Origin: Gemmatales bacterium
GTDB lineage: Bacteria > Planctomycetota > Planctomycetia > Gemmatales > HRBIN36
DNA: 64,000 nucleotides
Direction of reading: 5' to 3'
NCBI GenBank assembly: GCA_025060195.1
Contig: JANXCQ010000019.1
Location: 22,391 to 86,390, forward strand
A program made the position numbers and the translations under genes. Shown piece by piece: positions 19,687 to 27,349 of this stretch (position 1 is its first letter; each line of letters starts with the position of its first letter). Under the pieces are notes generated by a model. That model saw only the letters and a program-made list of their open reading frames with translations, searched no databases and was not told the origin of the DNA.

Positions 19687-19809
19687 CCGATTTATCAATA
19701 TCCCAGAAGACTCTCTAAATACCTACGACCACAACGCGAAACAAGCCACTGCCGTCGATAGCGGATGTATCAACATCCCATGAGATTCCTCTGATGCCTA
19801 CGGTCAGTT
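19687..19809. repeat. Imperfect direct repeat pair, period about 74 bp
   Basis: About 49 bases starting at 19687 (GCCGATTTATCAATATCCCA, then GAAGACTCTCTAAATACCTA) recur from 19761 (GCGGATGTATCAACATCCCA, then TGAGATTCCTCTGATGCCTA), roughly three quarters identical. It ends just before the stop codon of the M48 protease gene. Confidence 0.5.
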
Positions 19810-19821
19810 AATGCACCCCAA

Positions 19822-22047
19822 TTAGCGCGACTGGCGTCTCTGCCAGCGCCGTTCGATTTCTTCCTCTATAGCTAATATCGTGGTCAGGGTGCGAACGTAA
19901 AGCCGATGGGAGCGGGTTCGTGCACCACTCAACTGCTGCCACATTTTCTCTAACCACTCACCTAGAGGCAAGCCCCTGTTTTCATCAGGCTCCCTAGGCA
20001 CCAGGCCCTGCGGCAAAATCACCGCGGAAGCGCGGGGCTGATCTTGCAATCCCATCAATTTCGGCACCTGCGCTTGCATAATTTCCATATAAATGGGATC
20101 TAAGTCGCGACGTATCCCCAGGAAAGTTTCTACTATGTTAGCTCCTTCCTGGCGCGCGAAATCGGCGTCGGAACTGATTAGATGCCCAATCATATCCATC
20201 AACTCGGCATGGCGCTTCAATTTCGTGCACCAGTCTTCCAACCGACGTGCCCACTGATAATATTTCACCAGGGCATCACGGGCCTGCTGTGAAACTTCCT
20301 TCGCCATGAGATAATGTGCCTGGAAGATAGCTTTATCTGCTTCCCGAATCTGGTTCTCGATGGTTTGCACTTCACTTTCCAATTTGCGGAAAACCTGCTC
20401 GGCTTTGGCCACGGGCCAGGTCGTACCGAGAGCCGAGAAGCGACCTTCTTCCGGCCGCTCTCTGCCTTCTGCTATCGCCTGAGCCGTTTGTCGTTCCTCA
20501 AGTAACTCTCCCCAACGCTTCATCACGGGACGCCAATCCCGACTATAAATTTCCCGCACCCGTTCGCGTAGTTGTCCTACAGAAGTCGGATTTGCATCTG
20601 CTTCCTGCATCCAATCCTCAAGATGTTCCAGGAACAAATAACGATTCTCATAAAGACCTTGATATTTGGGATCGAAAGTTAATGCCTCGTGCTCGGCATC
20701 AATTTCCTGCTGAACAGTTTCCGGCGCCTGTAGCGGCAATTGTTTCTCACGAATTTCCAAGATGTGGCGATAAACACGCAGTGTCATCTTTTCGCGCAGC
20801 CGTCGGATGTCTTCATCAGTCCGACCAAATAATAACCAGGGTGAGCGCTCGTCCTGTTCCGCTACGATATAAGGGTTGCATGCGTTTTGTTCTCGAAGAT
20901 AATCCGGCGGATGCGTATCCCAAATATTAGTGTCCTGTCGCTCTTCTGGCTTGAATAACGGTTGTCGTTGTCCGGGATCTTTGGGTAGCGGTGGCGGAAC
21001 GCCGTAATTAGGATCGTTCTTTTCCTTACTCAGATGCTCTAAGGCACGCGAGTGATGATAATAGAAATCGCGACTATAGAGCTTGCGTTCACTGGCCCAA
21101 TATAGGTCGCTCAGCGCCCGTTGCAGCGCTTCCGACCCAGGATGCAATTTATAGAGACAACGCACCAGAGCTTCGCTGCCGGCTGCGGCCACCGCCACTT
21201 TATCGGCATGAAATTCCATAGCCCGACTCAATCCCCGCTCGGCTAGGTTGCTTAGAAGAAATATGCCCATGAGTATTTTCCGCACCATCCAGGTAAACGC
21301 AGCCAACACGTAGGCGAGCCAGCTGATTCGCAAATCCCAACCTTTCCACTGATCTAAAAGGTCGTCCCACCAGTCCCTTTCGAACACCATGTCCACGATT
21401 AGTCGGTTCATCGTATAAACACAGCTCCCTAGCTTCATCGTACGTTGCGAAAAATGACCGAATTCATGGGCTAGGGCTGCCTTGAATTCAGAAAGGTTCA
21501 CCACGTTTACTAATCCCAGCCCGATGAGAAGATTCTTTCGTACAGGCAGGAAAAGTCCAAGGGCGGACGAGTTATAGAACACCGCGGCATTCACGTCGTA
21601 GGTGACAAAAACCCGTTTCGGAAACGGCGCCGCCACTTCCTGGCAGAGCTTACGAAGAAAGGCAAATAATCGCGGATGCTCCTCGGCCCGCAGTTCCATA
21701 AGCATGTCGCGGTCTCGCCGAGAACGCGTGAACAAGCCCTTCACTAAGAAGAGACATAGCATTCCGCTGGCGAGCATGGCAGGTATTTTCACAAAGAAGA
21801 AATAACCTGCGGCTGCCCTACCGCGTGTACCTTCCGGTGCCCAGGGCAGCTTCCAGACACTCCAATAAACCAGGTACGCGGAGCCTGCCGCCAACCCCAG
21901 ATACACCAGCACAAACAGATACAGACACATCAACACGAGGAGCGCTCGGCCAATATAACCTCGGGGCAAGGCGGTCAGATTGTCAGGAACTACAGGTGGA
22001 CTTGGCGGGTAATACGGCTTCTGTGACACGTTTGGTGTAGCTGGCAT
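19822..22047 (-). CDS. Membrane M48 family zinc metalloprotease
   Basis: A 741-residue protein starting at the ATG at 22047 with GGGAGGAG eight bases upstream. Membrane segments lie at about 31-60 and 80-105. The zinc-binding motif HEFGH is at 194-198, preceded by LSEFKAALA, and the third ligand Glu is in EFHAD (278-282), as in Ste24/HtpX-type M48 peptidases. Another hydrophobic stretch lies between them (about 240-268). The C-terminal 450 residues are long, helical and charged, much longer than in HtpX, and do not match a domain I know. It follows the CARF-Lon gene on the same strand with a 73-bp gap, so it may be the last gene of that operon and its effector protease; this is inference. Confidence 0.85.
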   Translation of the reverse strand: MPATPNVSQKPYYPPSPPVVPDNLTALPRGYIGRALLVLMCLYLFVLVYLGLAAGSAYLVYWSVWKLPWAPEGTRGRAAAGYFFFVKIPAMLASGMLCLFLVKGLFTRSRRDRDMLMELRAEEHPRLFAFLRKLCQEVAAPFPKRVFVTYDVNAAVFYNSSALGLFLPVRKNLLIGLGLVNVVNLSEFKAALAHEFGHFSQRTMKLGSCVYTMNRLIVDMVFERDWWDDLLDQWKGWDLRISWLAYVLAAFTWMVRKILMGIFLLSNLAERGLSRAMEFHADKVAVAAAGSEALVRCLYKLHPGSEALQRALSDLYWASERKLYSRDFYYHHSRALEHLSKEKNDPNYGVPPPLPKDPGQRQPLFKPEERQDTNIWDTHPPDYLREQNACNPYIVAEQDERSPWLLFGRTDEDIRRLREKMTLRVYRHILEIREKQLPLQAPETVQQEIDAEHEALTFDPKYQGLYENRYLFLEHLEDWMQEADANPTSVGQLRERVREIYSRDWRPVMKRWGELLEERQTAQAIAEGRERPEEGRFSALGTTWPVAKAEQVFRKLESEVQTIENQIREADKAIFQAHYLMAKEVSQQARDALVKYYQWARRLEDWCTKLKRHAELMDMIGHLISSDADFARQEGANIVETFLGIRRDLDPIYMEIMQAQVPKLMGLQDQPRASAVILPQGLVPREPDENRGLPLGEWLEKMWQQLSGARTRSHRLYVRTLTTILAIEEEIERRWQRRQSR

Positions 22048-22120
22048 GAGAAAACTCCTCCCTATCGGACATTTTACGGATTAGTAAGAGTTTAGGACTC
22101 CCATGCATAGCCGACCAAGC

Positions 22121-23485
22121 CTATACCAGTTTCGGATTCGGAAATAGCCTCCAACTTTCAGAGAAAGGTACTACTAAACCCTGCTCCAGGCGATGGCGCA
22201 GATAAATTAACTGATTCCCCGGTTGAGCGCCCTCTAAGACGAGAGTGAGGGTCATTTCCTTGGTGCCCGGCGTCAGGTCAAGACCAACGCGTTCAGGTTC
22301 ACTGCTCCCGATAAACTCATGGACACAATCCCGCAATTGACTCAACAATTCATCCGTATCGCTGAACACACGTGGTATTAGATGACATAGATGCGTGCTC
22401 TTGCAACGTAGAGTCTGCAAAATTGGAAGGTAGCGCTCTGCCTTATCTTGCGTAGCTAAGATCAGGCACGATTCCGCCCCTGTACTTTCAATGGCAAGGT
22501 GTATCAGCTCAGGATTATCGCTCAGTATAGTAACTAACCCGGCTAATGAAGGCTTAGACCATTGCGCTTTCAATCGCGAGGCAATGCGGGGAAGCAATTT
22601 TTGGCGGTAATAAGCCTTCGCTCGTTCTCGGTTGCGCTGAGCTAATCGTTGAAAATAACCTTGTAATTGTCGTTCCTTGGCATCGTCGGGGGGCGGTACC
22701 TCCAGTTCGAGGAGACACGGAGCCAATGCCTCGCCTAGGTTGGTCGTGTGTTCGGGCACACCCATAATTCTAAGGCTCGAGTCGCCACAGCAATAACGCT
22801 GGGCCTCCGCGACCTGGCTCTCGGGCACGAATAAGATTTGTGCCTTATGCCTGACAGCACAGGCGACTTTTGCCTCTAATAAACTGACCGGGATAAAGCC
22901 ACTGCGACCATCCCAGCTCGCGGTAATCCAAACATCCGGATTAGGTATAGGCATAAGTTCTAAATCGTCGGTTACTCGCGCACTTCTAACAAGAAGAAGA
23001 CCAGCCGCTAACCAGCCCCAGCCGGATTCTACCGACAAGTTGAGAGCTTCCGCCAAATCAGGAAACGATACACGAGGTTTATTTTTCAAGTCTAAATATA
23101 GGTGCCAGGCTATTCCTGGGTCATTTTCCTTGCCACAAGTTTGTGCGACGGCCTTCGAAACTTGCTCGGCCAATTTGATTAGACTCTTCGGCAGGCAACT
23201 ATCAGGACCGTTTGCCGCGCACCAACGCAAGGGAAGTAAAAAGGCAGGCCGTAATGCGGGAAAATGATGGGGGTAACTCTGGGCGAACAAAATGGCACAA
23301 CTTCCCGGCTTACACCGCCATGTACCGTTTACCCCCCTACGAAACTCCGGCGGCAACCTGTCCAATACTTCGTCGCGCAACCACCAATAGGCTAAGTCTC
23401 CCAGGCTTTGCAATAACTTAATTCGACCAGCTTTATCTAGCTGTTCTGGGTGACGACTAAGTAACTCGAGAATCCTCTCCACCAT
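22121..23485 (-). CDS. CARF-like protein with a degenerate Lon-protease-like domain
   Basis: A 454-residue protein. Its ATG at 23485 overlaps the upstream gene by 29 bp. The C-terminal part (about 311-450) looks like a CARF Rossmann domain, the cyclic-oligoadenylate sensor of type III CRISPR ancillary proteins: LVTILSDNPELIHLAI, LILATQDKAERYLPIL, then GLDLTPGTKEMTLTLVLEG, in the position of the usual D.TGG.K.M motif, and a terminal PFSESWRLFPNP. The middle (about 140-265) resembles the Lon S16 proteolytic domain: WITASWDGRSGFIPVSLLEA-KVACAVRHKAQILFVPES parallels Lon's GE..LRG.V.PVGG.KEK..AA...G....I.P. K206 aligns with the catalytic Lys, but the catalytic Ser site reads WLAAG instead of PSAG. 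The N-terminal 140 residues are unrecognised. Both assignments are by eye. Confidence 0.6.
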   Translation of the reverse strand: MVERILELLSRHPEQLDKAGRIKLLQSLGDLAYWWLRDEVLDRLPPEFRRGVNGTWRCKPGSCAILFAQSYPHHFPALRPAFLLPLRWCAANGPDSCLPKSLIKLAEQVSKAVAQTCGKENDPGIAWHLYLDLKNKPRVSFPDLAEALNLSVESGWGWLAAGLLLVRSARVTDDLELMPIPNPDVWITASWDGRSGFIPVSLLEAKVACAVRHKAQILFVPESQVAEAQRYCCGDSSLRIMGVPEHTTNLGEALAPCLLELEVPPPDDAKERQLQGYFQRLAQRNRERAKAYYRQKLLPRIASRLKAQWSKPSLAGLVTILSDNPELIHLAIESTGAESCLILATQDKAERYLPILQTLRCKSTHLCHLIPRVFSDTDELLSQLRDCVHEFIGSSEPERVGLDLTPGTKEMTLTLVLEGAQPGNQLIYLRHRLEQGLVVPFSESWRLFPNPKLV

Positions 23486-24608
23486 GGGAGGAGTCTCCTA
23501 GCCGCTGGAGGACTTCTACCGATTCTGGATCTAAGCTCCAAACCTGCATATTCGAACCAACTACCAGCTCCGGAGGTTGTTGCGCCTTCAGACTTGCCTC
23601 TAAGTCTGCGCCTGGAAAAGCAGCTACGCCGTCTTCCGTGATGCAGGTAACTACATGAGCCCAAGAAACTGGAGCGCCGACCAGCTCAGGAGCCGCCTCG
23701 CCTGTGGCACGCAGAAAGTGGAGTCGTAACAGTTCCGGAAATTGCTCATTCGCCGACAAACTGCACACAGCTTCATACTGCCCGTCAGGAGAGAGCCAGC
23801 GTAAGGTAACGGTTAAGGTTTCTCCTGCTGCTGCTATCCGTTTGGTAAACACCTTGTTCAAGAGGAAAAGCCGGAGAAGCAGGAGCGCGTTTTCATACCT
23901 GGCATATTCTACCCGCCGAACCTGTTGCCAAACTGAAGCTGATGGTAATTCTGCTTCAGCGTGCTGAGTCAGTGCTTCTGCCCATCGCTCTAATTGACCA
24001 CTAAGCCACCAGAATTGCGCGAAGCGATAGTCACCTCCTAACATTTGACGCCAATTTCGCAACAAAGGATACTGAGCTACGGTGCTGAGAATGTGCAAGC
24101 GGTCTGGAGTCCGTAATGTCTGATCTATTTGCTCAAATCGCTGTATAAGACTATCCAATGTCCTACTGTATTCGGCCCAGGAAATTTCCCCTTCGCTATA
24201 AGCCTCTAAGAGCGCTTCCTCAATGGCAATATAGGCGGCTTGAGCGTTCATACGTTCTTCCAAGAGGCTCAAACATAGTTCATCGCGTTCTAACGGCTCT
24301 TCGGTCTCGTCCCATCTTTGGGGTAGATCCTCGGCGTCATGAATCAAGTGATCCAGTTGGGACGCTAACGCTACCGCCGCCGCTTGGGCGATCACTGTAG
24401 GCAACGCACCGTCCTCGTCGCCCAGAGGAATATCATAAAGTCGGCAAAAGCCTAGTGCCACCGCGGCTTCCAGAGCTCGTGTTCGGCTTTCCTGGTCTGC
24501 CGGGGCGCCATCCAACAGACTTTGCAGCTTCGCGCTGGACAGGGCATCGCACAGATCGTCAGCTATAGTTTTCCGAATTTCCTCAGCAAGGCGAGCACTG
24601 GCAGTCAT
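23457..24608 (-). CDS. Uncharacterised protein in the sigma/CARF operon
   Basis: A 383-residue protein, soluble, acidic and mostly helical, of no family I recognise. Residues about 1-60 are helical with DDLCDALSSAKLQSLLDG. Residues 110-190 contain a run of acidic helices (ERMNAQAAYIAIEEALLEAY, then EGEISWAEYSRTLDSLIQRF) that could form a coiled coil. Residues about 260-345 are beta-rich (TLTVTLRWLSPDGQYEAVCS). No membrane segment or catalytic signature is visible. The start is the ATG at 24608, 23 bp after the stop of the preceding operon gene, and the end overlaps the start of the CARF-Lon gene by 29 bp, so translation is probably coupled. It could be a partner or substrate of that protein; this is inferred from position only. 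Confidence 0.7.
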   Translation of the reverse strand: MTASARLAEEIRKTIADDLCDALSSAKLQSLLDGAPADQESRTRALEAAVALGFCRLYDIPLGDEDGALPTVIAQAAAVALASQLDHLIHDAEDLPQRWDETEEPLERDELCLSLLEERMNAQAAYIAIEEALLEAYSEGEISWAEYSRTLDSLIQRFEQIDQTLRTPDRLHILSTVAQYPLLRNWRQMLGGDYRFAQFWWLSGQLERWAEALTQHAEAELPSASVWQQVRRVEYARYENALLLLRLFLLNKVFTKRIAAAGETLTVTLRWLSPDGQYEAVCSLSANEQFPELLRLHFLRATGEAAPELVGAPVSWAHVVTCITEDGVAAFPGADLEASLKAQQPPELVVGSNMQVWSLDPESVEVLQRLGDSSHGGEDSRVT

Positions 24609-24631
24609 GGCTATTATTCCATGCTAAGATT

Positions 24632-25366
24632 TCATATGTGGTTGGGAGGTTTACGGATTCCGAATTCACTATCATCCCATTCCGGGGCAAGCGTCCATTG
24701 TCGTTTCCTAAGCTTAATACGGCGGAGAGGCTCAGGCGATGACAACTTTTCTGCAGCAGGCCAGGAACCTAAGCGGCCACGCCAAATGGGCATAGGACCG
24801 CTTGTATCGAAGCCCCAGGTTTCTAAGTGCACCCAACGTAGGTTTGAGCTTGCAGCTGGTGTTAATACGAGGCATCCGCCTAGCTCGCGCAGTTCACAGT
24901 AGCGCCAGACCAGATGTTGCACCGCACTCCGCCAACGCCTGGCTGGCCGACTCCACAAAGACGGACGCACATAGTATGCATTAGTTAACATTAGTTGCTT
25001 ATCTTGAGCTCGCACATGAAAAACTGCTCCGCAGGGGCCCACTAAGGTCCAGACGCTAGAGTGGGCTGATAGTTCTTGAATAAGTACTAGAGGCCGGCAA
25101 AGAGCTGCCTCGACTTGTTGCCGAAATTGCTGGCACAGTTGATCGCTCAGTTCTGGCGTTAGCTCAATTTCCTTATAATACCATTGCACTAAACGCAGAC
25201 ATAAGTTTTCGCTTAGCCATTCTTCCCAATGGGCACGAGCTCTTAATAATTGACGCTCGACGAAATAGGCAAGGTTTTTCTCGTCAAAGGTCACTCGACA
25301 ATTCTTGCCATGAGGCGTCTGAGGATCGCGTGCGTCGGGTAAACCATCCCACTTACAAATTTTCAT
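24632..25366 (-). CDS. Uncharacterised protein coupled to the sigma factor
   Basis: A 244-residue protein. The ATG at 25366 is chosen because it overlaps the sigma-factor stop codon as ATGA; the longer frame to 25435 would overlap the sigma gene by 73 bp. Residues about 25-80 are helical and charged, and 95-130 form a beta segment (VWTLVGPCGAVFHVRAQ, then LMLTNAYYV). The C-terminal half is rich in Trp and Arg (SLWSRPARRWRSAVQHLVWR). There is no signal peptide, membrane helix or recognised motif. Tight coupling to the sigma gene makes an anti-sigma or sigma-partner role worth testing, as inference only. Confidence 0.65.
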   Translation of the reverse strand: MKICKWDGLPDARDPQTPHGKNCRVTFDEKNLAYFVERQLLRARAHWEEWLSENLCLRLVQWYYKEIELTPELSDQLCQQFRQQVEAALCRPLVLIQELSAHSSVWTLVGPCGAVFHVRAQDKQLMLTNAYYVRPSLWSRPARRWRSAVQHLVWRYCELRELGGCLVLTPAASSNLRWVHLETWGFDTSGPMPIWRGRLGSWPAAEKLSSPEPLRRIKLRKRQWTLAPEWDDSEFGIRKPPNHI

Positions 25367-26139
25367 GCCACCAAATCTCCTATAAGCTCTTGAATCCGGG
25401 ATAACCGCAGCAGCCACTCGCGGCGCCGCCTCCAAATTACCGAGAGATGGTTACGAGTAATACCAAAAATCCTAGTTACTTCCTGCATGCGTTCTTTCGG
25501 GTCATCAAGGTTGATCAAGTTCGGGGGCGGGAAAGGTTGAGCCAGACCAGCTTGTTGCACCCAAGTTTGCCATTCCGAACGAGGCACACACACCCACAGT
25601 CCAGAACAAACCAAAACAATCAGGCGGTCGCGTAAAGGTTGCCACGTGCGGACGCGTTGTAGATCCTCCTCCAGAAACTCGAACCGAAAGATATCAGGCT
25701 GATCGGTTTTACTTGCTTTACCTGATAAGAGATCGAACGGCCTCACCTGGTCTCTTCCGTTTTCGTCGTCCGGCGGTTGTGTGCACATGAGGCCACCTAG
25801 GTCGCTTTCTAAGATTTCACCTTTTCCACTTCTCAGCTCATCTAGGATGTAGTTTCTGCAAACTTGGCGACACCACGCCACGAAGCGGCCCTTCTTAAGA
25901 TGGTATTTTCCCTCCACGATCCCTAAGCACACATGGGACACTGCACATTCCACCAGATCGTCGTTTTTCGGTAGTCCCAGCCTCATGGCTGTAACCAACG
26001 CAATTTGCTTGATGATCGGTAACAGTTTTCGCATGCACTCGTTGCGAAATTCCTCCGGACGGTTTTTCTCATAGTAAAGCTCAATCAATTGCTGGGGATC
26101 CTCGGGCAACTGGTCTTTCGACGACAAGTCCGATGTCAT
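25363..26139 (-). CDS. Divergent sigma-70 family (ECF-like) sigma factor
   Basis: A 258-residue protein starting at the ATG at 26139 after AGGAGAAGTGAC; the frame is open to 26163. Residues about 35-105 resemble sigma region 2 (MRKLLPIIKQIALVTAMRLG, then HLKKGRFVAWCRQVCRNYILDEL, the 2.3-2.4 segment). The C-terminal end (about 215-258) resembles the region 4 helix-turn-helix (MQEVTRIFGITRNHLSVIWR, then RRREWLLRL). Between them lies an unusually long linker of about 110 residues with a Trp-rich segment, so it is not a standard ECF factor. It heads a same-strand cluster with two unknown proteins and the CARF-Lon protein. Confidence 0.7.
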   Translation of the reverse strand: MTSDLSSKDQLPEDPQQLIELYYEKNRPEEFRNECMRKLLPIIKQIALVTAMRLGLPKNDDLVECAVSHVCLGIVEGKYHLKKGRFVAWCRQVCRNYILDELRSGKGEILESDLGGLMCTQPPDDENGRDQVRPFDLLSGKASKTDQPDIFRFEFLEEDLQRVRTWQPLRDRLIVLVCSGLWVCVPRSEWQTWVQQAGLAQPFPPPNLINLDDPKERMQEVTRIFGITRNHLSVIWRRRREWLLRLSRIQELIGDLVA

Positions 26140-26322
26140 GTCACTTCTCCTAAGCCCTTGCAATTCTGTAGTCCTGTGACCATCAAGGATGATAGCTGCT
26201 TAACCGGTAAAAAATCTACTGCCCGATAAGTTACCTCATGGAGAAGCACTATATTCTCATCTAAGAATCAACACGAAATTTTTCTATTGCAGAGCTTCCG
26301 TATGCTATCCTCAGGAAAAGAG

Positions 26323-27252
26323 TTAGGCCGCGTACTTCTTGCGCATCTGGTCAAGAAAGCGTTTACAATCAGCGGTCACCGTCCAAGCGTCGGGCCAGAA
26401 GCAGAGATCTATACACCACCAGTCGGAGGGGATGTCGGCCTTGAGAAGTGCCGGGATGACTAAGTCCCAGTTAATCAGTCCCTTGCCGAAAGGAGCGTGG
26501 GTGCTGGTTTCGTCGTTACCGTGTTCGTCCTTATGACAGGTGCCATCTGAATCAATTAAATGAAGGTGGGTGATCTTGCCTTGAAGCTTTTCCAGTAATT
26601 CTAGTATGCCGCCTGGTAACGTTTCTTTATTTCCAGGTTGGCGAGCGCCGATGACGCTCACCATATAGGCGTGGCTGGTGTCAAAGAGCACACCAAAGTT
26701 CGGATTACCGAGACTGCGGACTTCGTCAACAATTGAGACGATTTCCGACGGTTTGTTGAAAGCAAATCCTGGTTCGAATTCCCAGGCGACGCGCATACCC
26801 CGGTCTGCCGCGATCTTAGCGCAGCGATCCCATGCTTTGACAATGCGTTCGCGACCCAAACGAGGATCTATACCAGTTTTCTCGAAGATATCAGGCGGTT
26901 CTAACGTGTCCACACGGATGAGATCGATCCCTAAATCTTCAGCAAAAAATACGTTACGAGCGAACTCCGCTATATAAGGCCCACTATCAGGGACGCTAAT
27001 TAGCTTATGCATCCATAGATTCGCCGCTAGGCCGGAAAACTCTAAGCCGTGGTCGTGCACTTCCTTGCGGAGCACCTGTCGTTTCTTCGGGGTATCGTAC
27101 TGGTCGGGGTTGGGATGGGGCGGGAAACCACCTAATTCGACGCCGTCGAAGCCCATGTCTTGGAGTCGGTGTAGCACTGTATGAAAATCTACGGGATTGT
27201 TCTTATAAGGCCCTAAGACATAAGCCCAGCTACCAATGGAAATTTTTTTCAT
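26323..27252 (-). CDS. Sugar phosphate isomerase/epimerase (xylose isomerase-like TIM barrel)
   Basis: A 309-residue protein starting at the ATG at 27252 after CAGGAGG. It shows the AP endonuclease 2/xylose-isomerase-like barrel pattern: GFDGVELGGFPPHP near the N-terminus, RVAWEFEPGFAFNKP with a metal-ligand Glu, FGVLFDTSHAYM with metal-ligand Asp and His, and ITHLHLIDSDGT plus GKGLINWDLVIPAL. These enzymes isomerise or epimerise sugars or inositols using a divalent metal. It lies 97 bp downstream of a sugar-isomerase-like cupin gene on the same strand, suggesting a shared sugar pathway. The substrate is unknown. Confidence 0.85.
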   Translation of the reverse strand: MKKISIGSWAYVLGPYKNNPVDFHTVLHRLQDMGFDGVELGGFPPHPNPDQYDTPKKRQVLRKEVHDHGLEFSGLAANLWMHKLISVPDSGPYIAEFARNVFFAEDLGIDLIRVDTLEPPDIFEKTGIDPRLGRERIVKAWDRCAKIAADRGMRVAWEFEPGFAFNKPSEIVSIVDEVRSLGNPNFGVLFDTSHAYMVSVIGARQPGNKETLPGGILELLEKLQGKITHLHLIDSDGTCHKDEHGNDETSTHAPFGKGLINWDLVIPALLKADIPSDWWCIDLCFWPDAWTVTADCKRFLDQMRKKYAA

Positions 27253-27349
27253 GATCGGCTTACCTCCTGATTAGGGAAATATCTAAGCATTTAGGAACAG
27301 GGATGCATAGCTAGCTGGATTATGATTCATCCGATAAGGGGAAGCGCAC

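Larger units (their letters stand above)
18812..19821. other. 1-kb gene-free region with degenerate direct repeats
   Basis: A/T-richer than the neighbouring genes and full of short frames without protein features (18735-19073, 19050-19244, 19510-19698). It contains a hairpin near 18962 and two pairs of imperfect direct repeats near 19.2-19.3 kb and 19.7-19.8 kb, listed separately. It lies between genes that converge on it. Confidence 0.45.

Noticed and set aside
22121..26139. A CRISPR array or cas genes beside the CARF-like gene
   Set aside because: I looked for repeated units with regular spacers and for Cas proteins in the window and found none.
26740..26800. GGTTCGAA motif resembling a tRNA T-loop
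   Set aside because: It lies inside the sugar isomerase/epimerase coding sequence and no cloverleaf can be built around it.
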